Assembly: GCA_900769075.1 (NCBI GenBank)
Contig: CAAGFE010000041.1
Coordinates: 1-17,868 of the forward strand
DNA from: Clostridia bacterium
GTDB taxonomy: Bacteria > Bacillota > Clostridia > Christensenellales > Aristaeellaceae
Direction: 5' to 3'
DNA length: 17,868 nt
In this document: one piece after another, positions 1-6,366 of the stretch
Position numbering within the stretch: position 1 is the first letter of the stretch
How the letters are laid out: the number at the start of each line of letters is the position of its first letter
Notes under the pieces: generated by a model
The model's database searches: none
Told to the model about the DNA's origin: nothing
What the model saw: only the letters and a program-made list of their open reading frames with translations
Position numbers and translations under genes: made by a program

Positions 1-4
1 CTTA

Positions 5-64
5 CATTTTTCACGGCCGTCAGCTTTAGCTGACAGTGAAAAATGCCCGCTTCCGCAGAAGCGG
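5..64. repeat. Two adjacent hairpins in the left spacer
   Basis: The first hairpin has outer arms CATTTTTCAC (5-14) and GTGAAAAATG (36-45). Its inner stem is GTCAGC (19-24) and GCTGAC (29-34) around a TTTA loop, with an asymmetric interior bulge. The second is CCGCTTC (47-53), loop CGCA, GAAGCGG (58-64). Both are perfect in their stems and neither has a following T-tract. With the hairpin at 80-109 and the terminator at 118-154 they fill the whole spacer, so no gene is expected before 160. They may be the 3' end of a transcription unit that starts left of the window, or part of a dispersed palindromic intergenic element. Confidence 0.6.
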
Positions 65-79
65 AGGCCCCCTCCCTTA

Positions 80-118
80 TCGAAAAAGTGGCCGCAGCCA
101 CTTTTTCGACGCTCTGAG
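80..118 (+). repeat. Intergenic hairpin element, copy 1 (hairpin plus 19-mer)
   Basis: A perfect 13-bp stem (80-92 with 97-109, loop CGCA) runs into the 19-mer ACTTTTTCGACGCTCTGAG at 100-118. Nearly the same 19-mer occurs at 8982-9000 (plus) and 17750-17768 (minus), each time abutting a second hairpin at a gene end. The stem has an A5 tract on one arm and a T5 tract on the other, so it could act as a weak terminator in either direction. Mechanism is inferred; the repeat itself is read directly. Confidence 0.6.
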
Positions 119-154
119 GCTGCTGCACCGTTGATTGGTACAGCAGCCCTTTTT
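118..154 (+). terminator. Rho-independent terminator, plus strand
   Basis: GGCTGCTG (118-125) pairs with CAGCAGCC (141-148). The inner ACC/GGT pairing (127-129 with 137-139) extends the stem, and TTTTT follows at 150-154. The orientation would stop transcription entering from the left of the window. It also prevents plus-strand read-through into the convergent degV-like gene. Confidence 0.7.
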
Positions 155-160
155 GCGCCC

Positions 161-1000
161 TTACAGCTCCTGGATGGCCTGAATCGCCACGCAGCCCGGG
201 CCGCCATGGGTGGTGAACACCGGCGTCAGGGGGAGCAACTCAATGGTGACCTGGTCAAACAGCTCCTTCAGCTGGTTTCGGGCGGCTTCCGCCAGACCGG
301 GCGCGGCGGCATGCACCACATAGATCCGCCAGCCCTTCTCCACGCCCCATTCCTTCAGCTCCCTGGCGATGTGCTTGACGGCCAGCCTGAAGGAGCGGCT
401 GACGGTGTGCATCACCAGCTGACGGCCGTCCTTCGACAGGGTCAGCACCGGGGCCAGCCGGATGGCCTTGCCCACCAGGGACACCAGGGGGCTGAGCCGT
501 CCGCCCCGGCGGAGAAAATCAAAATCCGAGGGAATGAGGAAGGACAGGTCGGTTTCCATCAGGGCATGCACCCTGTCCTTGATCTGCTGGAGCGTCGCGC
601 CGCTGTGGGCCATTTGGGCGGCGGCTTCCGCCATATAGCGATGGGGGCCGCAGAGCGTGCCGGTGTTGATCACCTCAATGTGCTTGCCGTTGCTGACACT
701 GTCCCGGGCGGCCACGGCGGTGGCATAGGTGCCGCTCAGCCCGTCGGCCATGGAAAGAGTGAGCACCTCATCCGTGCCGCAGCGTTCGTACAGGGTGATG
801 ACGTCGCCCAGCGCGGGCTGGCTGGAGGTTGGCATATGGCCCTGATTGATCAGGCGGATCAATTCTTCGCTGCTGATTTCGTCCAGCTCCCGATAGGTTT
901 TTCCGCCGATGGACACGGACAGAGGGGATACGGAGAAGCCGGCGGCTTCCGCTTCGGCGGAGGAGTACATGGTGGAGGTGTCTGCGATGATACGAACCAT
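161..1000 (-). CDS. DegV family protein (fatty-acid-binding)
   Basis: The 279-residue product matches the DegV family in length and layout. These cytosolic proteins bind a fatty acid between two domains; in Bacillota some present fatty acids to the FakA kinase as FakB subunits. Visible family features are the N-terminal IIADTS strand-loop (residues 4-9), the TSSQP motif (58-62) and a DGLSGTY loop where most family members have the S-x-LSGTY lipid-contact sequence. The ATG at 1000 is preceded by an AGGAAGGA ribosome binding site and a good promoter at 1073-1102. The gene is monocistronic and divergent from the MerR gene. No fakA-like gene is in the window, so a FakB role is possible but not shown. 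The family call is firm; the exact lipid is unknown. Confidence 0.9.
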   Translation of the reverse strand: MVRIIADTSTMYSSAEAEAAGFSVSPLSVSIGGKTYRELDEISSEELIRLINQGHMPTSSQPALGDVITLYERCGTDEVLTLSMADGLSGTYATAVAARDSVSNGKHIEVINTGTLCGPHRYMAEAAAQMAHSGATLQQIKDRVHALMETDLSFLIPSDFDFLRRGGRLSPLVSLVGKAIRLAPVLTLSKDGRQLVMHTVSRSFRLAVKHIARELKEWGVEKGWRIYVVHAAAPGLAEAARNQLKELFDQVTIELLPLTPVFTTHGGPGCVAIQAIQEL

Positions 1001-1072
1001 AGGATTCTTCCTTCCTGAATATAGCGTTCAAAGAAAGTGAATACAGGTTTTTCAAAACCGTGTATATAGGGT

Positions 1073-1102
1073 ATAATAGACCATCAGGGACGGTTTTGTC
1101 AA
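1073..1102 (-). promoter_or_regulatory. Promoter of the degV-like gene, flanked by an inverted repeat
   Basis: On the minus strand, TTGACA (1102-1097) is followed by an 18-bp spacer and TATTAT (1078-1073). A perfect inverted repeat, CAAAACCG (1053-1060) and CGGTTTTG (1091-1098), brackets the promoter: one arm overlaps the -35 box and the other lies just downstream of the expected start. This suggests an operator, but the regulator is unknown. Confidence 0.7.
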
Positions 1103-1181
1103 GCAGATCCTGTCAGCGATGGGGGAACGATGCCGGAATGGGCCAAAAGCGCAAAAATCGCGGCTGAAGCCTTCCGGGACA

Positions 1182-1210
1182 TTGCATTTGCCCGCCCGAA
1201 TGCTTATAAT
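1182..1210 (+). promoter_or_regulatory. Sigma-A promoter of the MerR-family gene
   Basis: TTGCAT (1182-1187), a 17-bp spacer and TATAAT (1205-1210). Transcription should start near 1217, which rules out the in-frame upstream ATG at 1130 as the gene start and supports 1244. Confidence 0.75.
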
Positions 1211-1243
1211 GAAAGTAATCCACCCAAGAAAGAAGGGAACGAC

Positions 1244-2089
1244 ATGAAAAAGCAGCTGCTGTCCATCGGAAAAATGGCAGAGATCAACCATACCACCGTG
1301 GCGACCCTTCGCCTGTATGACGAACAGGGGCTGCTCAAACCGCGCCATGTCGATCCGCAAACGGGCTACCGGTATTACGACGAGCACCAGAGCGCCAGGC
1401 TGGATATGATCTCCTATATGAAGGAGCTGGGCATGAGCCTTGGCGAGATTGCCAGCGTCCTTGAAAAGGAGGACATCACGCTCATCGAGCAGATCCTCAT
1501 TCGGAAAAACGAGCAGCTTCACGCGCAGATGCGCGAGCTGAGGATGCGCCACAACGCGGTCGAGCGGGCCATCGCCGCCATTGAGCGCTATCGCAAGTCA
1601 CCGACGACGGGCACGATCTCGCTGGAATACATCGACCAGCGCATGATCTGGGAGATGCCCTGCACCAGCAACTTCTACGCCTCCGCGCTGCGGGCGTATG
1701 AGGAAATGCTGCGCAATCTGCGCGCCATGCTCGAGGCGAAGGGGGTGCAGCAGATCCACTCCTATGGGGTTGGGACGAGCATCCGCCAGGCGGACTTTGA
1801 GCAGAACCGGTTTGTTGCGGACGCGATCTTCATCTTCGGCGACAAGCAGCTTGACGCCCTGACCCGTCACACCCGGATGCTGGACAGCGGCATGTACGCC
1901 TGCATCTATCTGGACAGCTACGATGACGAAATGGCCTATGCCCTGCGGCTGAGGGATTACTGCGCGCAGATGGGCTACACCTTCTGCGGGGATTACATCT
2001 GCGAGGTCATGACGGAGTTCAACGTGTTCGATTCGGAAAAGCGGAGCATGTTCCTGCGGCTTCAGGTTCCGGTGCAGTTCAGCCGTTGA
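1244..2089 (+). CDS. MerR-family transcriptional regulator with GyrI-like effector domain
   Basis: The 281-residue protein has an N-terminal winged helix-turn-helix of the MerR family: LLSIGKMAEINHTTVATLR (residues 5-23), then YDEQGLLKP and a TGYRYYDE wing. A coiled-coil dimerisation helix follows around residues 75-115. The C-terminal half (about 125-281) resembles the GyrI/BmrR-type ligand-binding domain, so it probably senses a small hydrophobic or cationic molecule. The start at 1244 is chosen because it has an AGAAGGGA site and lies just after the promoter at 1182-1210; the open frame extends upstream to 1130 but that part precedes the predicted transcript start. The downstream promoter at 2126-2156 has MerR-type geometry, so this protein probably controls the oxidoreductase at 2222. 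The ligand is unknown. Confidence 0.88.
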   Translation: MKKQLLSIGKMAEINHTTVATLRLYDEQGLLKPRHVDPQTGYRYYDEHQSARLDMISYMKELGMSLGEIASVLEKEDITLIEQILIRKNEQLHAQMRELRMRHNAVERAIAAIERYRKSPTTGTISLEYIDQRMIWEMPCTSNFYASALRAYEEMLRNLRAMLEAKGVQQIHSYGVGTSIRQADFEQNRFVADAIFIFGDKQLDALTRHTRMLDSGMYACIYLDSYDDEMAYALRLRDYCAQMGYTFCGDYICEVMTEFNVFDSEKRSMFLRLQVPVQFSR

Positions 2090-2125
2090 GCCGAAATTAG
2101 TTTGATAATTTTTTTGCAAAACCCC

Positions 2126-2156
2126 TTGACTCTCCTGCTGCATGAGGGTTTATCAT
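2126..2156 (+). promoter_or_regulatory. MerR-type operator/promoter (19-bp spacer)
   Basis: TTGACT (2126-2131), a 19-bp spacer and TATCAT (2151-2156). Inside lies a dyad, ACTCTC (2129-2134) and GAGGGT (2144-2149), with one mismatch. The long spacer with a dyad starting within the -35 box is the hallmark of promoters that MerR-family activators twist into an active form. The regulator gene ends only 36 bp upstream. Confidence 0.75.
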
Positions 2157-2221
2157 CATGACAGGCAATGGGCGATGCGCCGGCAAAGAGCGCGTCAAGC
2201 CCTGTGAAGGAGGAAACAAAG

Positions 2222-3247
2222 ATGGAGAAGATCAAGGTTGTTCAGTATGGCTGCGGCAAGATGTCCAAGTACATCCTGCGCTATCTGCATGAGCACGGTG
2301 CGCAGATCGTGGGCGCCATCGACGTCAATCCCGCCGTGGTGGGCATGGACGTCGGCGACTATGCCGAGCTGGGCATCAAGACCGGCATCATCATCAGCAA
2401 CGACGCGGACAAGGTGCTCGACGAGTGCGACGCCGACGTGGCCATCGTCACCCTGTTCAGCTTCATCAGCGACATCTATACCCACGTCGAGAAGTGCGTC
2501 GCCCGCGGCATCAACGTGATCACCACCTGCGAGGAGGCCATCTATCCCTGGACGACCGCCGCGGCCCAGATCAACAAGCTGGACGCGCTGGCCAAGGAGA
2601 CGGGCTGCACCATCACCGGCAGCGGCATGCAGGACATCTTCTGGATCAACATCGTGGGCCTTGTCGCGGGCGGCATGAACAAGCTGACCAAGATCAAGGG
2701 CGCCTACAGCTACAACGTGGACGAGTACGGCCTGGCGCTGGCCGAGGCCCACGGCTGCGACCTGACCCCGGAGGAGTTCGAGGCCCAGATCGCGCATCCG
2801 GCGGAGTTTGAGCCGTCCTACGCGTGGAACGCCGCGGAGGCCATCTGCAACAAGCTCGGGCTGACGATCAAGTCCATCGAGCAGAAGCATGTGCCCTATA
2901 TCATCGACCACGACCTCTACTCCGCCACCCTGGGCAAGACCATCGAGGCCGGCAAGTGCATCGGCATGAGCGCTGTGGTGACCATCCAGACCATGCAGGG
3001 CATCACCATCGAGGAGGAGACCATCGGCAAGGTCTACGGCCCGGACGACGGCGATATGTGCGACTGGTGGCTGGAGGGCGAACCCAACACCGAATTCCAT
3101 GTGGTCAAGCCGGCCACGGTGGAGCACACCTGCGCGACGATCGTCAACCGCATCCCCTCGCTCATCGCGGCGCCCGCGGGCTATGTGACCGCTGACCAGC
3201 TTGCGCCGATCTCCTATCTGACCTATCCGATGGAGTACCATCTGTAA
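2222..3247 (+). CDS. NAD(P)-binding oxidoreductase, dihydrodipicolinate reductase / 2,4-diaminopentanoate dehydrogenase-like
   Basis: The 341-residue protein opens with a Rossmann dinucleotide-binding fold: KIKVVQYGCGKMSKYI with a G-x-G at residues 10-12, and an acidic residue after the second strand (GAID). The middle carries a GSGMQDIFW motif (from residue 133), which corresponds to the substrate-side loop in DapB-like dehydrogenases. The C-terminal domain resembles that of 2,4-diaminopentanoate dehydrogenase, an enzyme of ornithine fermentation. The ATG at 2222 has an AAGGAGG site at 2207-2213; an earlier in-frame ATG at 2168 lacks one. No other ornithine-pathway gene is nearby, so the true substrate is open; an amino-acid-derived imine or amine is the most that can be inferred. 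Expression probably depends on the MerR regulator upstream. A strong terminator follows. Confidence 0.75.
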   Translation: MEKIKVVQYGCGKMSKYILRYLHEHGAQIVGAIDVNPAVVGMDVGDYAELGIKTGIIISNDADKVLDECDADVAIVTLFSFISDIYTHVEKCVARGINVITTCEEAIYPWTTAAAQINKLDALAKETGCTITGSGMQDIFWINIVGLVAGGMNKLTKIKGAYSYNVDEYGLALAEAHGCDLTPEEFEAQIAHPAEFEPSYAWNAAEAICNKLGLTIKSIEQKHVPYIIDHDLYSATLGKTIEAGKCIGMSAVVTIQTMQGITIEEETIGKVYGPDDGDMCDWWLEGEPNTEFHVVKPATVEHTCATIVNRIPSLIAAPAGYVTADQLAPISYLTYPMEYHL

Positions 3248-3271
3248 TCAAACCGGCAGCAGCCAAAGCAA

Positions 3272-3319
3272 AGGCGCTGTCTCCAAGTGGCTCAGCCATC
3301 AGAGGCAGCGCCTCTTTTT
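3272..3319 (+). terminator. Rho-independent terminator after the oxidoreductase
   Basis: AGGCGCTG (3272-3279) pairs with CAGCGCCT (3306-3313), and pairing continues inward for four more base pairs with one G-U. The loop holds a smaller TGGC/GCCA stem. TTTTT follows at 3315-3319. It isolates the MerR/oxidoreductase unit from the transporter operon. Confidence 0.85.
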
Positions 3320-3407
3320 GCGGCTTCAGGGCATACGACAGCTGCGCGCCGGGAAAGCTGGGCCCGAAGGCCTTTGTGCCCGGGGACGTCAGGCGCAAGG
3401 TTTGTGA

Positions 3408-3436
3408 TTGACTTGTCCGCCGCTTGGCGGTACAAT
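3408..3436 (+). promoter_or_regulatory. Promoter of the ABC transporter operon with palindrome in the spacer
   Basis: TTGACT (3408-3413), a 17-bp spacer and TACAAT (3431-3436). A perfect inverted repeat, CCGCC-GCTT-GGCGG, occupies 3417-3430 between the two boxes. It lies upstream of the transcription start, so it would act as DNA, for example as a repressor operator, rather than as an RNA hairpin. The 88 bp between the preceding terminator and this promoter (3320-3407) hold short G+C-rich inverted repeats but no gene I can support. Confidence 0.75.
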
Positions 3437-3473
3437 AGCAGGGACTCCAAATGAAAACAGGGGGCGAACGGAT

Positions 3474-4574
3474 ATGAAGATTACCCTTGAGCACCTGACG
3501 AAAAGATTCCCCAACCGGGCCAAGAATCAGCCGGACGTGATTGCCGTCAACGATTTCTCCTTTGAGATCCCCGACGGCAAGCTGGTGGGGCTGCTGGGGC
3601 CCTCGGGCTGCGGCAAGTCCACCATGCTGAACCTGATCTGCGGCCTGCTGAAGGCCTCGGACGGCAGGATTTTTTTTGATGACGACGATGTGACCAGCAT
3701 CCCCGCCGAATACCGAGGGGTGGGCATCGTGTTCCAGAATTACGCGCTGTATCCCCATCTGACGGTGGAGAAGAACATCATGTTCCCGCTGGAAAACTTC
3801 AAGGGGACGGAGCGCCTGAGCAAGGCGGAGATGAAGGCCCGCGCGCTGGAGGCGGCGAAGCTGGTGCAGATTGAGCAGCTGATGGAACGCAAGCCGGCGG
3901 AGCTCTCCGGCGGTCAGCAGCAGCGGGTCGCCATCGCCCGGGCGCTGGTGAAGAAGCCCCGGGTGCTGCTGATGGACGAGCCCCTGTCCAACCTGGACGC
4001 CCGCCTGCGCCTCCAGACCCGCGAGGAGATCCGCCGCATCCAGCGGGAAACGAAGATCACCACCGTGTTCGTCACCCACGATCAGGAGGAGGCCATGTCC
4101 ATCTCCGATGAGATTGTGGTCATGAAGGACGGTGTGCTCCAGCAGATCGGCAAGCCCCAGATGGTCTACGACGACCCGGTGAACCTGTTCGTCGCCAAAT
4201 TCCTCGGCACGCCGCCGGTGAACGTGTTTCACGGCCGGGTGGCGGGCGGCAATCTGCTGCTGGGGGAGGACGCGCTCCTGTCCGTGAAGAACGTCCCCGA
4301 CCAGGACGTGTGGTGCGCCATCCGCCCCGAGGGCTTCCTCCTGGATGAAAACGGCCCGATGCGCTGCGAATTGCGCGGGGTGGAGATCATGGGCCGGGAC
4401 GTATCCGTGGTAGCAGGTCATCCGGCGTTGGAGGGCGTGCAGCTGCGGGCCATCACCGCTGGGGCCCGGAGGCTGGACGACGCGGCGGAAACCGTCCGCT
4501 TCCGCGTGGACCCGGAGAAGGTGCTGCTCTTCCGCAAGGACGATGAGCAGCGCATCCCCTGCGAAATGGCATAA
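3474..4574 (+). CDS. ABC transporter ATP-binding protein (CUT1 / MalK-UgpC type)
   Basis: The 366-residue nucleotide-binding subunit powers a carbohydrate-type importer. All ABC motifs are intact: Walker A GPSGCGKST (42-50), Q-loop Gln88, signature LSGGQQQR (144-151), Walker B LLMDEP with Asp168-Glu169, D-loop SNLDAR, and switch His202 in VTHDQ. The C-terminal 130 residues form the OB/TOBE-type regulatory domain typical of MalK and UgpC, including an IRPEGF segment. The start at 3474 has an AGGGGG site eight bases upstream and follows the promoter at 3408-3436. It is the first gene of a four-gene operon. Many Bacillota sugar importers share one ATPase encoded elsewhere, so a dedicated copy is worth noting. 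Substrate cannot be read from this subunit. Confidence 0.95.
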   Translation: MKITLEHLTKRFPNRAKNQPDVIAVNDFSFEIPDGKLVGLLGPSGCGKSTMLNLICGLLKASDGRIFFDDDDVTSIPAEYRGVGIVFQNYALYPHLTVEKNIMFPLENFKGTERLSKAEMKARALEAAKLVQIEQLMERKPAELSGGQQQRVAIARALVKKPRVLLMDEPLSNLDARLRLQTREEIRRIQRETKITTVFVTHDQEEAMSISDEIVVMKDGVLQQIGKPQMVYDDPVNLFVAKFLGTPPVNVFHGRVAGGNLLLGEDALLSVKNVPDQDVWCAIRPEGFLLDENGPMRCELRGVEIMGRDVSVVAGHPALEGVQLRAITAGARRLDDAAETVRFRVDPEKVLLFRKDDEQRIPCEMA

Positions 4575-4583
4575 GGAGGCCCC

Positions 4584-5474
4584 ATGGAAAACAAAAGCTG
4601 GAAGGGCTGGCTCTATCTGCTGCCCGCGATCCTCTTCCTGGGCGTGTTCATGGTGTATCCGCTGATCGACGTGTTCATCTACTCCTTCGAGGAGGGCTAC
4701 AACTCCGCCTCCCAGACCTTCTACGGCGTGGGCACATACAACTATTCCTTCGTGCTGCACGATCCCTACTTCCTGCAGGCGGTGAAGAATACCTTCATCC
4801 TCGTGGCCATCACCGTGCCGCTCTCGACCCTGCTGGCCCTGGCGATTTCCCTGGGGATTTCCGCCATCCCCAAGCTCCGGGAGCTGTTCCAGACCATCTT
4901 CTTCCTGCCCTATGTGACCAACACCCTCGCGGTGGGCCTGGTATTCATGTACCTCTTTGACGCAACCGACGTCACCCCGGGCCTGGTCAACGTGATCCTG
5001 GGCTTTTTCGGCATGACCCCCATCGACTTCATCGACGGCCCCTACTGGGCGAAGATGCTGGTATTGTGCCTGTACACCGTCTGGATTGTGATGCCCTTCA
5101 AAATCCTGGTGCTGACCAGCGCCCTGGCCTCGGTGGACGAAACCTACTACAAGGCCGCCCGGGTGGACGGCACAAAGCCGTGGCGCATCTTCCGCAAGGT
5201 AACCCTTCCGATGATTTCGCCCACCATGTTCTACCTGGTGATCACCGGCTTTATCGGCGCATTCAAGGCCTATTCGGACGCGGTGGCCCTGTTCGGCGAA
5301 AACCTCAACGTGGCGGAGATGAACACCATCGTCGGCTATGTGTACGACATGCTCTACGGCGACAGCGGCGGATACCCCTCCTTCGCCTCGGCGGCGGCGA
5401 TCATCCTCTTTGTCATCGTGCTGACGATCACCTGCATCAATTTGCTGGTGAGTAAAAAGCATGTGCATTACTGA
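4584..5474 (+). CDS. ABC transporter permease, CUT1 first membrane subunit (MalF/UgpA/LacF type)
   Basis: A 296-residue inner-membrane protein with about six membrane helices, starting with WLYLLPAILFLGVFMVYPL. It carries the cytoplasmic EAA loop that contacts the ATPase around residues 180-205: YYKAARVDGTKPWRIFRKV followed by TLP. The ATG at 4584 has an AAGGAGG site and lies 9 bp after the ATPase stop, so the genes are co-translated. The length and the loop are those of a standard sugar-importer permease. It pairs with the permease at 5491. Confidence 0.93.
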   Translation: MENKSWKGWLYLLPAILFLGVFMVYPLIDVFIYSFEEGYNSASQTFYGVGTYNYSFVLHDPYFLQAVKNTFILVAITVPLSTLLALAISLGISAIPKLRELFQTIFFLPYVTNTLAVGLVFMYLFDATDVTPGLVNVILGFFGMTPIDFIDGPYWAKMLVLCLYTVWIVMPFKILVLTSALASVDETYYKAARVDGTKPWRIFRKVTLPMISPTMFYLVITGFIGAFKAYSDAVALFGENLNVAEMNTIVGYVYDMLYGDSGGYPSFASAAAIILFVIVLTITCINLLVSKKHVHY

Positions 5475-5490
5475 GAAGGGAGGCTGGGAC

Positions 5491-6366
5491 ATGAAAAAAC
5501 TGATGGACTTTGAAGCCATTGAGCGCCGCGCGAAGCGAAACGCGCTGATGCGCAACATCATCGTTTACGGCCTGCTGGGCCTGTGGGCGCTGGTGGTGCT
5601 CTTCCCCTTCTACTGGATGCTGCTGACCTCCGTGAAAACCCAGGGCTCCTATGCCTCCGAGATCGTGCCGAAGCTCTACACCCTCTCCCCGACGGCGGAG
5701 AACTACCTGCAGGTCTTCACCGAGGCGGACTTGGGCCGGTACTTCTTCAACACCATCGTGTTCACCGTGCTGACCACGGCGGCAATGCTCCTGGTGACGG
5801 TGCTGGCGGCCTTCGCCTTCGCCCGGTTGGATTTCCCGGGCAAGAACATCGCCTTCGTGCTGTTCCTGGCGCTGATGATGATCCCCAACGAGCTGGTCAT
5901 CATCACCAACTTCGTCACCATGAAAACCGCGAAGCTGGACAACACCTTCCTCGGCCTGATCCTGCCGTCGGTGTCCAGCGTGTTCTACATCTATCTGCTG
6001 AAGGAGAACTTCACCCAGATCCCCGATGAATTGTACTACGCCGCCAAGGTGGACGCCACCAGCGACCTGAAATACCTGGGCAAGGTGATGGTGCCCATCT
6101 GCCGCCCGACCATCGTGACCATCCTCATCCTGAAGGTGATCGAGTGCTGGAACTGCTACGTCTGGCCGCGGCTGATTACCGATGACCCGAAGATGTTCCT
6201 GGTGTCCGGCGGCATCCAGAACATCCGCGAGAGCGGCTATGGCCGGGACAACATTCCCGCCATGATGGCGGCGGTGGTGGCGGTGTCCGTGCCGCTGATT
6301 CTGCTGTTCCTCATCTTCCACAAGAAAATCATGGCCGGCGTGGCGAGGGGAGGCATGAAGGGATGA
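5491..6366 (+). CDS. ABC transporter permease, CUT1 second membrane subunit (MalG/UgpE type)
   Basis: The 291-residue membrane protein has the MalG-type layout: a helix after a short basic N-terminus (ALVVLFPFYWMLLTSVKT), about six helices, and an EAA loop near residues 178-205 (ELYYAAKVDATSDLKYLGKV). The ATG at 5491 follows a GAAGGGAGG site; the open frame extends upstream to 5461 but overlaps the previous gene and lacks a site there. Its stop overlaps the start of the binding-protein gene in an ATGA junction (6363-6366), indicating translational coupling. Confidence 0.93.
   Translation: MKKLMDFEAIERRAKRNALMRNIIVYGLLGLWALVVLFPFYWMLLTSVKTQGSYASEIVPKLYTLSPTAENYLQVFTEADLGRYFFNTIVFTVLTTAAMLLVTVLAAFAFARLDFPGKNIAFVLFLALMMIPNELVIITNFVTMKTAKLDNTFLGLILPSVSSVFYIYLLKENFTQIPDELYYAAKVDATSDLKYLGKVMVPICRPTIVTILILKVIECWNCYVWPRLITDDPKMFLVSGGIQNIRESGYGRDNIPAMMAAVVAVSVPLILLFLIFHKKIMAGVARGGMKG

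Noticed and set aside
1130..1243. N-terminal extension of the MerR gene to the ATG at 1130
   Set aside because: It lies upstream of the consensus promoter at 1182-1210 and lacks a ribosome binding site; the helix-turn-helix begins right after the start at 1244.
3451..3477. An eight-codon upstream frame whose stop overlaps the ATPase start
   Set aside because: It would start only about eight bases after the predicted transcription start and has no ribosome binding site, so a leader peptide is unlikely.
3162..5561. A 799-codon open frame on the minus strand opposite the transporter genes
   Set aside because: It is antisense to genes with intact ABC motifs. Its translation is His, Gln and Gly rich with no domain pattern, as expected from the complement of GC-rich coding DNA.
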